This document shows, piece by piece, positions 1-8,618 of a DNA stretch of 64,000 bases; within the stretch, counting starts at the first letter, position 1; each line of letters starts with the position of its first letter. The notes beneath the pieces are model-generated. The model did no database searches and was not told the origin of the DNA. It saw nothing but the letters and a program-made list of their open reading frames with translations. The translations under genes and the position numbers were made by a program. The stretch comes from Simiduia agarivorans SA1 = DSM 21679 (lineage in GTDB: Bacteria > Pseudomonadota > Gammaproteobacteria > Pseudomonadales > Cellvibrionaceae): positions 3,952,270-4,016,269 of the forward strand of contig NC_018868.3 in the NCBI RefSeq assembly GCF_000305785.2. The letters are read 5' to 3'.

Positions 1-1
1 A

Positions 2-319
2 GAGGTTGAACCGCCGGCCCCGGCCGCGCCGGCGGAAGACAATGCCTTCATGGCGCAAGTGCTGCGTATGTCCCCCGGCAGCTGGTTTGAAATGGTGGAC
101 GATGACCAGCGTTTCCGTTGCCGGCTCGCGGCCATTATCAAGGCCACGGGCAAGTACATATTTGTTAACAGGGCCGGTATGAAAGTGGCGGAGAAAACAG
201 CCGCAGACTGTGCCGCAGACCTGCGCTCCGGCAAATTGCAAACGCTGGATGATGGCCAGTTGTTTGATCGCGCACTCGAAGCGGTCATTGGCAACCTGCG
301 CTCTTCCCGCGGGCGTTAA
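2..319 (+). CDS. DUF1631 family protein, C-terminal fragment
   Basis: The reading frame is open from the first bases of the window, so only the last 105 or so residues of a larger protein are present. A short Pro/Ala-rich linker is followed by a compact domain with the pattern SWFEMVDDDQRFRCRLAAI and YIFVNRAGMKV, which I recognise as the C-terminus of DUF1631 proteins, large gammaproteobacterial proteins of unknown function. A likely PilZ-like fold (beta strands, FVNR) has been suggested by pattern only. It ends 36 bp before ampD on the same strand. The family assignment is reasonably firm; the function is unknown. Confidence 0.6.
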   Translation, partial: EVEPPAPAAPAEDNAFMAQVLRMSPGSWFEMVDDDQRFRCRLAAIIKATGKYIFVNRAGMKVAEKTAADCAADLRSGKLQTLDDGQLFDRALEAVIGNLRSSRGR

Positions 320-355
320 CCCCTTGTTACACTGCCCCGCAAACAACAGGGGGCA

Positions 356-949
356 GTGGTGACCGACTCCAATTCAACAAGCCTCGCGCAGCCGGATGAT
401 ATCTGGCTTGCGGGCGCCCGCGCCTGCATCAGTCCGAATTTCAATTTGCGTCCCGAGCAGACAGACGTGTCGTTGTTGGTTATTCACAATATCAGTCTGC
501 CTCCCGGGGATTTCTCGTCCGATGCTGTCGAGCGTTTTTTTTGTAATCGTTTGCCGGCAGACGAGCACCCTTATTTTGCTGGCATCGCCCAGCTACAGGT
601 ATCGTCGCATCTGTTTATCCGCCGCAGTGGGGAATTGGTGCAGTTTGTACCGCTTAACCGGCGTGCCTGGCATGCCGGGGTGTCGGCGTTTGAAGGCCGG
701 CAGAATTGCAATGACTATTCCATCGGCATTGAGTTAGAAGGCACCGACGATCTGCCCTACACTCAAGCTCAGTACGATGTGCTGGCGCAAGTTACCCGGG
801 ATATTCAGCGTTTGTTCCCGGCCATCAATGGCGATCGCATCGTTGGCCATAACGACATAGCCCCGACCCGCAAAACCGATCCCGGGCGGGCATTTGATTG
901 GGCCTATTATCGTGCGATGATCGGGGCAAATAACAAACAAGGACAATAA
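356..949 (+). CDS. ampD: 1,6-anhydro-N-acetylmuramyl-L-alanine amidase AmpD
   Basis: AmpD is the cytoplasmic zinc amidase that removes the stem peptide from 1,6-anhydro-muropeptides during cell-wall recycling, lowering the inducer of AmpC beta-lactamase. The 197-residue protein is an Amidase_2 domain. Expected zinc ligands are visible: His44 (LLVIHNIS), His165 (VGHNDIAP) and Asp175 (TDPGRAFDW), with the catalytic Glu126 (GIELEG) and Lys173. The start is GTG at 356 or the next GTG at 359; a purine-rich AACAGGGGG lies just upstream and spacing slightly favours 359. It is followed 6 bp later by ampE, the classical ampDE pair. ampG lies 4.6 kb away. Confidence 0.95.
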   Translation: MVTDSNSTSLAQPDDIWLAGARACISPNFNLRPEQTDVSLLVIHNISLPPGDFSSDAVERFFCNRLPADEHPYFAGIAQLQVSSHLFIRRSGELVQFVPLNRRAWHAGVSAFEGRQNCNDYSIGIELEGTDDLPYTQAQYDVLAQVTRDIQRLFPAINGDRIVGHNDIAPTRKTDPGRAFDWAYYRAMIGANNKQGQ

Positions 950-955
950 CCGGCT

Positions 956-1828
956 ATGGGATTTCTCAGTCTTCTGGTGGTGCTGCTTCTGGTGCAGTTA
1001 TGGGGCTTTGGCGGTCCGTTGCAGCAAGACAGCTGGTATCGCGCCTGGTGTCAGTGGCTCGTGACAAAATTAAAGCACCCCGCGGCGGTATTGGCGCTGG
1101 GAGTGTTTTTGCCGGTAATCCTGCTACTTGTCGCGATGATGGCGCTGTACGTTCAGGGTTTCGGTTGGTTGTTGGTCTTGCTGAACATTCCGGTTTTGTT
1201 GTTCGCGCTGGGCCGGGGGCGTCTCGACAATCTGGTGCAGGATTACAAGGACGCCTGGGAAGCGCAGGCGCGCGACGATGCCTGCAAGGCGGTCAACGCG
1301 TTGCGGCTGGATGGCGAACAGGCGTGCCAAACCGACAGTCAGTGGCAGGGCGTGCACGCGGAAGCGTTTCAGGCCATCAGCTACCGGGGCTTTGAGCGGA
1401 TGTTTGCCGTGCTGTTCTGGTTTTCGCTTCTGGGCGCGCCAGGCGCGTTGTTATACCGCTTGACTGCCTTGTCTGCCCGCGAGCCGTTGCTGGGCGAGAA
1501 CAGTCAGGACCCGATTCGGCATCTGTTGTGGCTTCTGGAGTGGCCCGCCGCGCGGGTGTATTACCTGTCGGTGGCCATGGTGGGAGATTTTGTGGCCTGC
1601 GCTGAACGGTGGCGGGTGTTGGGTTTGTGTATGAAAAGCCCCACTGCCATGGTGGTGGAAGCCTTCAACCGGGGTGCCCTGGGACTCGATGGCGCGCTGG
1701 TGCGGGAAATCGACGCCGGTGACACCGCGGCGGTGGCCGAAATCGACAAGCTGGTTCAGCTCATGTCCCGCGCGCTCATATTGTGGGTGTGCGCGGCCGC
1801 ACTCATTGCCCTGTTGCTGGGTGGCTGA
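956..1828 (+). CDS. ampE: AmpE-type regulatory inner-membrane protein
   Basis: This 290-residue membrane protein starts 6 bp after ampD, the standard ampDE arrangement. The N-terminus (MGFLSLLVVLLLVQLWG) matches the AmpE/CobD-like start. Hydrophobic segments lie near residues 1-17, 45-80, 145-170 and at the C-terminus (ALILWVCAAALIALLLGG). AmpE has been described as a membrane sensor-like partner in beta-lactamase induction, but its biochemical role is not settled. The last 26 bp overlap the end of the convergent gene on the minus strand. Confidence 0.9.
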   Translation: MGFLSLLVVLLLVQLWGFGGPLQQDSWYRAWCQWLVTKLKHPAAVLALGVFLPVILLLVAMMALYVQGFGWLLVLLNIPVLLFALGRGRLDNLVQDYKDAWEAQARDDACKAVNALRLDGEQACQTDSQWQGVHAEAFQAISYRGFERMFAVLFWFSLLGAPGALLYRLTALSAREPLLGENSQDPIRHLLWLLEWPAARVYYLSVAMVGDFVACAERWRVLGLCMKSPTAMVVEAFNRGALGLDGALVREIDAGDTAAVAEIDKLVQLMSRALILWVCAAALIALLLGG

Positions 1829-2801
1829 CGGTTGTTTCTGTGGTTCGTTGCGGAGCCATAAACTCGGCGTTTGATACCAGAGCCAGGTGAGCCGGGGCAT
1901 GGTTGTCGATGATGGCAGTCTTCCGACCCTGTGGTTGTGCGCGCGCGAGCGCGGGTTTGGCTTTTTCCATCAGGCTGGCGACCAACTGATGCAGTAAGCC
2001 GGCGTGCTGGCGGCTGGCCTGACGGGCCGCCGAATCAAGCTGTGCAGGTGCCATGTCAAACAGGGCCGTAAGTGGTTGAAGGTCATGGAGCCCGAGCTGT
2101 TGGCAAGCCGCCCGGGCAATGCCGGCCAAGGTGTTCCGGCGCCGTCGCATCCGCGCATGCTGGAGCTGCTCCGGGTTACAGCTGAAGTGTGCCAATACCC
2201 GCTCGATGACCAGGTCGGTGGTCAGGTCTGCCGGTGCCGGTTTGCTTATCTGCGGCATCGCCAGCGCATGTTTGTGGGGATTCAACGCGGCAGCGTAGGT
2301 TCTGACCCAGCTTGCGCGCCGCACCTCCTGCAATTGCCAGAATGATTCCATCGCCAGCCAACCGGGTGCAGGCTGCTGGCCGGTGTAAAAGTGATGACTG
2401 CTCCAGCGGTAGCCGTCGGCGCTGGCGGCCTGCTCCCGCTCCACCGGCAGGGTGTGCAGGCGTATCAGCGCCTGGGTCAGCGTCGCAGGCGACAGGTGCT
2501 GCTGTTTGAAAGCCTGTGCCAGCGGGTGGACCGAATCCCCGGTCAGCGCGTGCAGCAGGTGGGCAGGCAGGTCGGCCTCCTGGCCGAGACTGAGCAAGTG
2601 CAGCTCGTTTGGTAGCAGGCAGTAACCTGCAATGGCGTGGGACCGCAACGACGCGATGACGTCCAGGCAATGGCCGAAGTCTGCCTGATCGCTGAACAAT
2701 ACGTCATTGCTGATGAGAGAGTATTTTACGCCTGCCGTGGCTTGCATGGAGAGTGCCTTCGTCTGATGGTCTAACAGGCTGCTGAAATACGGCTGCGCCA
2801 T
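1803..2801 (-). CDS. Degenerate REP-associated tyrosine transposase-like (RAYT) protein
   Basis: The 332-residue protein has the layout of RAYT proteins (Y1, IS200-like HUH nucleases that act on REP palindromes). YCLLPNELHLLSL near residues 60-72 corresponds to the family YCLMPNHxHLLL motif, and DGYRWSSHHFYTG corresponds to WPWSSYRxYxG. The C-terminal third contains a DnaA-like helical segment (ARMRRRRNTLAGIARAACQQLG) typical of RAYTs. The HUH motif reads ELH instead of HxH, so one catalytic metal ligand is missing and nuclease activity is unlikely. ATG at 2801 is chosen over a TTG at 2813. Family assignment is by motif only; a domesticated or decaying copy is the best reading. Confidence 0.6.
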   Translation of the reverse strand: MAQPYFSSLLDHQTKALSMQATAGVKYSLISNDVLFSDQADFGHCLDVIASLRSHAIAGYCLLPNELHLLSLGQEADLPAHLLHALTGDSVHPLAQAFKQQHLSPATLTQALIRLHTLPVEREQAASADGYRWSSHHFYTGQQPAPGWLAMESFWQLQEVRRASWVRTYAAALNPHKHALAMPQISKPAPADLTTDLVIERVLAHFSCNPEQLQHARMRRRRNTLAGIARAACQQLGLHDLQPLTALFDMAPAQLDSAARQASRQHAGLLHQLVASLMEKAKPALARAQPQGRKTAIIDNHAPAHLALVSNAEFMAPQRTTETTVSHPATGQ

Positions 2802-2922
2802 GGTTTTTCGCAACCAGTTCTACGGGCCTGATCAAAAAACACAATAGGTCATTTAAGACAATAGCCCAAAGGCTAACAAAGGCAAGTCTGCTATTATCCG
2901 CCCATTGTGACAGGAGATTCTC

Positions 2923-3405
2923 ATGCCCTCATTTGACGTAGTATCCAAAGTGGATAAACAGGTACTGACTAACTGCGTGGATCAATCCACCCGGGTCATC
3001 ACCACGCGCTTCGACTTTAAGGGCGTCGATGCCAAGTTCGAGCGCAACGAGTATGTAGTTACCCTCATTGCCGAAGCCGAATTCCAGGTCAATCAGATGC
3101 TGGATGTGTTTCAGGGCGCGCTGCATAAAGCCGGCATTGATATCGCTTGCCTGGAGGTCGGAAAGCCGGTGATGAGCGGTAAGCTCACCAAGATGCCGGT
3201 GACTGTGCGCACGGGAATCGAAGCCGACCTGGCGCGCAAGATTGTTAAAATGATCAAGGATGCCAAGCTCAAGGTGCAGGCCCAGATTCAGGGCGACGAG
3301 GTGCGGGTGAGTGGCAAGAAGCGCGATGATCTGCAGCAGGTGATCGCACTATTGCGCGCATCGGAAATAGAGATGCCGTTGCAGTACGACAATTTCCGGG
3401 ATTGA
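2923..3405 (+). CDS. yajQ: YajQ family nucleotide-binding protein
   Basis: This 160-residue protein starts with the family signature MPSFDVVSKVDKQ and contains the two ferredoxin-like domains of YajQ/UPF0234, with ITTRFDFKG and the C-terminal KLKVQAQIQGDEVRVSGKKRDDLQ. YajQ homologues in Xanthomonas bind cyclic di-GMP and partner with a LysR regulator; the E. coli protein binds nucleotides and tRNA. GACAGGAG precedes the ATG at suitable distance. It is monocistronic, and a long inverted repeat follows it. Length is normal for the family. Confidence 0.95.
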   Translation: MPSFDVVSKVDKQVLTNCVDQSTRVITTRFDFKGVDAKFERNEYVVTLIAEAEFQVNQMLDVFQGALHKAGIDIACLEVGKPVMSGKLTKMPVTVRTGIEADLARKIVKMIKDAKLKVQAQIQGDEVRVSGKKRDDLQQVIALLRASEIEMPLQYDNFRD

Positions 3406-3428
3406 TTGGTCAGGGTCCTTTCCATGGG

Positions 3429-3525
3429 GGCGCTTTCAATGGGGTCAGAGTCCTACAAGCTCTAACAGTGCTGGAAGTGAATGCCACTAACGAATGGGAT
3501 AGACTCTGACCCCATTGAAAGTGCC
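3429..3525. repeat. REP-like inverted repeat, 20-bp perfect arms
   Basis: The bases at 3433-3452 (CTTTCAATGGGGTCAGAGTC) recur as a perfect reverse complement at 3502-3521; allowing one mismatch extends the arms to about 24 bp. About 49 bp separate the arms. GGGGTCAGAGTC-type sequences often lie beside RAYT/IS200-like genes in gammaproteobacteria, and the RAYT-like gene ends about 600 bp to the left. It lies between the convergent ends of yajQ and the ABC permease. There is no T-run, so it is not a standard terminator. Confidence 0.8.
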
Positions 3526-3538
3526 AGAACCCCATCGC

Positions 3539-4522
3539 CTAACCTTTCTGCCAGCGAAATAAAAAGCCTGCAATCGTGAGCAACACCAGCGTCATTGCCG
3601 TCATGGCCAGCAAGTGCGGCGTGATGTCGGCAAGCCCCGCGCCTTCAATCATGATCGCGCGCGCTGCTTTGACCATGTGGGTGAGCGGGCTGAGGTTGGC
3701 CAGCGCGGTCAACCACTGGGGCGCACCTTCCAGCGAAAACCACACTTCACTCACCATCATCATGGGAAAGCTGATGAAATTCAGCAGACCATTGGCGAAT
3801 TCTTCGCTGCTGATGCGCGCCGCCACCACCAGGCCCAAGGCGAGCATGCTCAGGTTGCCAATAACCGCCACCAGAATCAGGTGCCAGTAGGAGCCCAGCA
3901 TGACAAAGTCCAGCATCAGGTCGCAGCTCACATAAACAATGGTGCTGACCCCAAGCATGATCATCAGACGCGACAACATTTGTGCCGCCAGGAATTCCAC
4001 CGGGTGGGTGGGCGTCGCTTGCAAGCGTTTGAGTACCCCGTTTTTCCGGTATCGCACGATCACATAGCCAATGCCCCACAGGCCGGAAAACATCAGGTTC
4101 ATGCCGAGAATACCGGGGACCACCCAATCCACGTAGCGGATCGGATTGCCTTCGATGGCCTGACCTGCATAGGTTTCGTCAGGCAATAGTGCTTCCAGGG
4201 TTTTGCCTTTCTGGCTGGTGGGATTGATCCAATAGGTGCGGGAGGCCGGGTCCAATAACATATCGATCTGATGGTAAGCCACCTGGCGCTGACCAGTGGC
4301 TGCATCATTGACGGCGACGCCGTGGACCAGGGCCTGATCGAACGGATGCCGGTTGGCATCGCCCTGGATGCCTACGGTAAACAGGGCACTGTTGTCCGGA
4401 CTGAACGCCAACGCCATTAACCCGATAATCATCGGCGGCATGATGAACGACCACACCAGCGAACTTTTATCCCGGTAGTATTCTTTATTGCGCGCAAAAA
4501 ACAGCGCGATCAATCGGTACAT
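3539..4522 (-). CDS. ABC-2 type transporter permease
   Basis: A 327-residue inner-membrane permease of the ABC-2 family. One membrane segment lies near residues 25-45, then an extracytoplasmic stretch, then about five segments in the second half (MFSGLWGIGYVIV, MLGVSTIVYVSC, LILVAVIGNLSMLALGLVVAA, MTLVLLTIAGFLF). The motif VPGILGMNLMFSGLWGIGYVIV is typical of drug/polysaccharide-type ABC-2 exporters. Its gene begins 18 bp after the ATPase gene, so the two make one exporter. The substrate cannot be read from sequence. Confidence 0.9.
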   Translation of the reverse strand: MYRLIALFFARNKEYYRDKSSLVWSFIMPPMIIGLMALAFSPDNSALFTVGIQGDANRHPFDQALVHGVAVNDAATGQRQVAYHQIDMLLDPASRTYWINPTSQKGKTLEALLPDETYAGQAIEGNPIRYVDWVVPGILGMNLMFSGLWGIGYVIVRYRKNGVLKRLQATPTHPVEFLAAQMLSRLMIMLGVSTIVYVSCDLMLDFVMLGSYWHLILVAVIGNLSMLALGLVVAARISSEEFANGLLNFISFPMMMVSEVWFSLEGAPQWLTALANLSPLTHMVKAARAIMIEGAGLADITPHLLAMTAMTLVLLTIAGFLFRWQKG

Positions 4523-4540
4523 GGTGAATTCTTCTTATTG

Positions 4541-5419
4541 TCAGTCGCGCAATTGGCTGCCGGTGAGTTTAAGGAACAGATCATCCAGTGTGGGCGTGCG
4601 GATTTGCAGGCTGGTCAGTGGGATCTGGTGAGTCATCAGGGTTTGCAGTGTGGTTTCCACGCTGGCGCTGGCGATCTGCCATTGGTCCCGGCTTCTGTCC
4701 GCCTGGAATTGTTCGGCTTGCACATCATCCAGCGCGCCGGCTTCCAGGCAGACAAATACCTGCTCAAAATGGTGTTTAAGCAACGCCTCGGGGCTGCCTT
4801 CGGCGATGATTTTTCCCTTGTCCATAATCACCAGCTGATCGCACAGAAATTGCGCTTCGTCCATGTAATGGGTGGTGAGAATGACCGTCTTGCCCTGGGC
4901 TTTGATGTCATCAATCAAGCGCCAGAAATTGCGACGGGATTGGGGGTCGAGGCCGGTGGTGGGCTCATCCAGAAAAATGATTTCCGGGTCGTTAATCAAT
5001 GCCAGCGCCAGTAGCAGCCGTTGACGTTGGCCTCCGGATAGCTTGGCGGCATCGCGATCGACGAAATCGCCCAGGTGACACAATTCAATCAGCGGTGTGA
5101 GGTCAGCGCGACGCTTGTACAGGCCGGCAAACAACCGTAGCACTTCGCCCACGCTCAGGTAATCCATCAGCGCCGTGGACTGGAATTGAATGCCCACTTC
5201 GTTTTTAAACTGGCGGTCGCGCGGTTTACCCTTGTACAAAATATCGCCGGCGCAGGGCTGGGTGATGCCTTCGATCATTTCAATCGTGGTGGTTTTGCCG
5301 GCGCCGTTGGGGCCGAGTAAACCAAAGCACTGGCCGGCCGGAATGCCAAAACTGATGGCGTCCACCGCGGTGTGCCGGGCATAGCGTTTGGTCAGGTTGC
5401 GGACTTCTAACTGATACAC
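4541..5419 (-). CDS. ABC transporter ATP-binding protein (ABC-2 exporter)
   Basis: A 292-residue nucleotide-binding subunit with all ABC motifs: Walker A GPNGAGKT at residues 36-43, signature LSGGQRQRLLLALAL, Walker B IIFLDEPTTGLDP and the H-loop (ILTTHYMDEAQFL). The C-terminal third (about residues 220-292) matches the extension found in drug/hemolysin-type ABC-2 exporters, with the end motif TPTLDDLFLKLTG. It is the first gene of a two-gene operon with the permease. Substrate unknown. Confidence 0.93.
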   Translation of the reverse strand: MYQLEVRNLTKRYARHTAVDAISFGIPAGQCFGLLGPNGAGKTTTIEMIEGITQPCAGDILYKGKPRDRQFKNEVGIQFQSTALMDYLSVGEVLRLFAGLYKRRADLTPLIELCHLGDFVDRDAAKLSGGQRQRLLLALALINDPEIIFLDEPTTGLDPQSRRNFWRLIDDIKAQGKTVILTTHYMDEAQFLCDQLVIMDKGKIIAEGSPEALLKHHFEQVFVCLEAGALDDVQAEQFQADRSRDQWQIASASVETTLQTLMTHQIPLTSLQIRTPTLDDLFLKLTGSQLRD

Positions 5420-5525
5420 CGTGTACTCGCTTGGTATGTAGGGTTTATCGACAGCGGTCCCCTAGGAGTATAACAGCGTCCTCTGTTACCCTTGGCGTTC
5501 ATTTTTCTGACCAGGCCCCACAGAA

Positions 5526-7034
5526 TTGAATTCGCACACCCTTGCTCATCTGCGTCGATTTACCGACCGGCGCGTATTGGTGGTTTTCTGGCTGGGCCTT
5601 TCTAGCGGGTTTCCCTGGGTCATCATTGGCACGGCGCTGACGCTCTGGTTACAGGAGCACGGCCTCTCGCGCTCAACCATTGGTTACTTCGGCGCCGTTT
5701 TTGCTGCTTATTCGGTGAATTTTTTGTGGTCGCCTTTGGTGGATCGACTGAAGCTGCCCGGCGTGGGCGTTCGTAAAGGCTGGATATTGTTGGGGCAGCT
5801 GGTGATTATTGCCGGCGCCTGGCTGATGGCGGAGCAGTCGCCGGATCAATCCCTTAAGCACCTGGCAGCGCTGGCGTTACTGGTGGCGGTGGCTGCCGCC
5901 ACGCACGATATCGCCATTGATGCTTTTCGTATCGACAGCTTTCAGGCCCACGAAACCGAACCCCTTACCGCCGCGTCCTCCGCCGCCACCGCCGGCTGGT
6001 GGACCGGCTACGCGGGCCTGGGCTTCGTGCCACTGTGGTTATCCGATACGGGTTGGAGTTGGCCCGAACTATACCGGCTGATGGCGTGCATGATGGCCTT
6101 TATCGGGCTGGTGGCGTGGGTCATTGCGCGCGAACCCTCGGTGGACAGGGCGCAGGCTTTGTCACCCCTGGCGCAACAATACCGGCAGCAACTGGGCTAT
6201 TTCAGCCCGGGGCGGTTGGTTGCCTCGCTCGGTGTGCTGGTAGTGCTGGTACTGATACTGCTGCTCACGCTGGCGGACCAACTCAGTGTAACCATGGCCG
6301 CGACAGCGGTGTTCCCGGTGTTGCTGGCGGCTGTCTGGCTATGGCGTCGGCCGCCCTCAAAGATCCGGTATGAGGCCTCCGGTTGGCATCGGTTGAGCGT
6401 TTGGTTGTTGCTGTCGGTGGTGGCGCCGTTTCAGGAATTTTTCCAGCGCAACGGTGTGCGTTTGGCGCTGTCGCTTTTGTTGTTCATTTTTTTGTTCAAA
6501 ATCGGCGAAGCGTTCCTGGGCCGTATGTCGGTGGTCTTTTACAAAGAACTCGGCTTCAGCAATACCGACATCGCCACTTACTCCAAGCTGATGAGCTGGT
6601 GGATCACCATTGTGTTTTCGCTGCTGGGCGGCTTCTTCACCATGTGGTTCGGTGTGGTTAAAGGGCTGATGGTGGGCGGCATCGCCATGGCGGCCAGCAA
6701 TCTGCTGTTTTCGCTGATGGCGGTGGTGGGACCGAGTATCCCTTTATATGCGTTTACTGTGCTGGTGGATGGATTTTGTCAGGCCTGGTCCACGGTGGCC
6801 TTTGTGGCGTTTTTGTCGGCCCTGTCCAATCGCGCGTTTTCTGCCACCCAATATGCGCTGATGGCCTCCTTGGGCACATTCGCCCGCACCTTGCTCAGTG
6901 CCTACAGTGGCGCCCTGGTGGATTGGTTGGATGGCAATTGGGCCTTATTCTTCGCCCTGACCACCTTGATGGTCATTCCGAGTTTGTGGTTGTTGTGGCG
7001 CATGCGCGATCGGCTCGAGGCGTTGTTTCGCTGA
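5526..7034 (+). CDS. ampG: AmpG-type muropeptide permease (MFS)
   Basis: A 502-residue major-facilitator protein with about 12-14 hydrophobic segments. The opening DRRVLVVFWLGLSSGFPWVIIGTALTLWL and the segment ATHDIAIDAFRID are typical of AmpG, which imports 1,6-anhydro-muropeptides from the periplasm for recycling. TTG at 5526 is the apparent start; no strong ribosome site is seen. With ampD and ampE nearby the window carries much of the recycling and beta-lactamase-induction pathway, although no ampC or ampR is seen here. It converges with the next gene, with 6 bp between the stops. Confidence 0.88.
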   Translation: MNSHTLAHLRRFTDRRVLVVFWLGLSSGFPWVIIGTALTLWLQEHGLSRSTIGYFGAVFAAYSVNFLWSPLVDRLKLPGVGVRKGWILLGQLVIIAGAWLMAEQSPDQSLKHLAALALLVAVAAATHDIAIDAFRIDSFQAHETEPLTAASSAATAGWWTGYAGLGFVPLWLSDTGWSWPELYRLMACMMAFIGLVAWVIAREPSVDRAQALSPLAQQYRQQLGYFSPGRLVASLGVLVVLVLILLLTLADQLSVTMAATAVFPVLLAAVWLWRRPPSKIRYEASGWHRLSVWLLLSVVAPFQEFFQRNGVRLALSLLLFIFLFKIGEAFLGRMSVVFYKELGFSNTDIATYSKLMSWWITIVFSLLGGFFTMWFGVVKGLMVGGIAMAASNLLFSLMAVVGPSIPLYAFTVLVDGFCQAWSTVAFVAFLSALSNRAFSATQYALMASLGTFARTLLSAYSGALVDWLDGNWALFFALTTLMVIPSLWLLWRMRDRLEALFR

Positions 7035-7040
7035 CCCAGG

Positions 7041-7349
7041 TCAGGGCCACCAGACCTCTCCGGTAACTTTGCCGGCCACGCTGATACTCAGCCCTTCCGC
7101 TTCCAGCAGCGCCAACTGACGCAGCCAAGCCTTCGATCCCTGTGGAAATGCGGGTTTGCCGTTGGCTGCCACCACCCGGTGCCAGGGCAGGCGCGTGCCC
7201 TTGGGCAGATTGCGCATCATCGCGCCCACCATGCGTGCCCGGCCCGGGTGGCCGGCCTGTGCGGCCAGGCGGCCATAGCTGGTGATGCGCCCGGCGGGAA
7301 TGCCATGCAAAAGTGCTAAAACCTGGTCCCTGAAGTCATCGGTTTTCAT
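7041..7349 (-). CDS. Alkyltransferase-like DNA repair protein (MGMT family, no active-site Cys)
   Basis: This 102-residue protein is the DNA-binding domain of O6-alkylguanine-DNA alkyltransferase, with GRITSYGRLAAQAGHPGRARMVG and LPWHRVVAANGKPA. The catalytic PCHR motif reads PWHR, so Cys is replaced by Trp. This is the hallmark of alkyltransferase-like (ATL/YbaZ) proteins, which bind and flip O6-alkylguanine and recruit nucleotide-excision repair rather than transferring the alkyl group. Length matches ATL proteins. Confidence 0.92.
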   Translation of the reverse strand: MKTDDFRDQVLALLHGIPAGRITSYGRLAAQAGHPGRARMVGAMMRNLPKGTRLPWHRVVAANGKPAFPQGSKAWLRQLALLEAEGLSISVAGKVTGEVWWP

Positions 7350-7414
7350 TTATTCATACAAATCGACTAAAATTCGCCGCAAATTAACATAGATGTACGG
7401 TGATTGGAGCAGTT

Positions 7415-8434
7415 ATGAAGTTATGGACGTTTGTAGCCCTGTGCGCCTGTTCGCAGGCCGCCCTGGCGGGTAAGTTGGCCTTTAAAAATGGTGATGTGCT
7501 GTCGGGCGAGATCAAAAGCATCGATGCGGACAATGTGGTTTGGGTCTCCGATACGCTGGGCGAAATCACCGTACCCAAAGCCCAGATCGATGACCTGCAG
7601 AGCACCGAATTGGTGAAAATAGACGGCCACGACGAGCCCTGTGCGCTGGTGGGCATGGATGGCCCGCGACTTAAGTTCAGCTGTTCCGGTGGCGCAGAAG
7701 GCGATGTGCCGTTGCTCACCGTGAATAAAGTGGAGCCCTATGAGGACTTCGCCATGGGTTCATCGGCATGGACCGGGAAAGTCAGCCTGACTGGTTTTCA
7801 GGATCGTGGCAACAAAATTGAAGATACCTGGGTTTTCGATAGTTTTACTGAGTACCGTCGCGGTGACTACCGCCACGGCGGCAAGGCTCAGTTTGACTCC
7901 AAATCCAAAGATGGTGCCGACAAACAGCAGCGCGCCATGTTGGAATACCAATTTGACTGGTTTTTCTCAGAGCGCTGGTTCTGGACCAATACACTTGCCA
8001 CCAGCTTCGATGATGCTAAAGCGATCGATAAAAAGTACCGAGCGGGTTCTGGTTTGGGTTACCAGTTCTGGGAAAACGAAATTACTGCCTTGTCGGTCAG
8101 GCTGGGTGCGTCCTACGTGGATGAATACTATATTGAACCCGAGGTAATCACGCCTGAATTTGAAGATCGCGACAAGCGTACGGCCTGGACCGCCGGTCTG
8201 AATTACCGCTATAAATTCGCCTTTGGTGGTGAGTTTTTCCATCTCAACAATTATTCGGTGTCGAACGAGAACAACGACAACTGGCAACTAGAGGCCGACA
8301 CCGGATTTACCATGCCATTGGTCGGTGGCGTGTTCGGCGAACTCAAGCACGAATACGACTACGATAACGAGCCTCAACCGGGCACCAAGAAGCTGGATAC
8401 CCGTATCACCGTGGGTGTGGGCTACCAGTGGTAG
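7415..8434 (+). CDS. DUF481 family outer-membrane protein
   Basis: A 339-residue exported protein. ATG at 7415 follows TTGGAG at good spacing and gives a clear signal peptide ending SQAALA. Residues 23-90 (GDVLSGEIKSIDADNVVWVSDTLGEI) look like a small beta domain found before DUF481. The rest is a beta-barrel pattern of alternating aromatic strands (YQFDWFFSERWFW, GLNYRYKFAFGGEFF) ending in a terminal aromatic residue (VGVGYQW), as expected for BAM-inserted proteins. It stands alone and is followed by a strong terminator. Function unknown. Confidence 0.85.
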   Translation: MKLWTFVALCACSQAALAGKLAFKNGDVLSGEIKSIDADNVVWVSDTLGEITVPKAQIDDLQSTELVKIDGHDEPCALVGMDGPRLKFSCSGGAEGDVPLLTVNKVEPYEDFAMGSSAWTGKVSLTGFQDRGNKIEDTWVFDSFTEYRRGDYRHGGKAQFDSKSKDGADKQQRAMLEYQFDWFFSERWFWTNTLATSFDDAKAIDKKYRAGSGLGYQFWENEITALSVRLGASYVDEYYIEPEVITPEFEDRDKRTAWTAGLNYRYKFAFGGEFFHLNNYSVSNENNDNWQLEADTGFTMPLVGGVFGELKHEYDYDNEPQPGTKKLDTRITVGVGYQW

Positions 8435-8460
8435 GCTGAAAGCACAGGTTGATTCGTTAA

Positions 8461-8487
8461 AGCCCTGACCTGTCAGGGCTTTTTTTA
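8461..8487 (+). terminator. Rho-independent terminator after DUF481 gene
   Basis: The sequence AGCCCTGAC and its reverse complement GTCAGGGCT are separated by two bases and followed by a run of T. It lies 27 bp after the stop codon of the DUF481 gene. Confidence 0.9.
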
Positions 8488-8618
8488 TGGCCAGAATCGA
8501 GAGCCTGTCGCTTTAACTCTCCGGAACCTCCGGGCGGCGCAGTAGTCTATCTGGGGCAGGCCAGCTGGCTTGAAAAACCGGAAATTAAGGCCATATATAC
8601 CGGAGTTAAGGAGACTTT

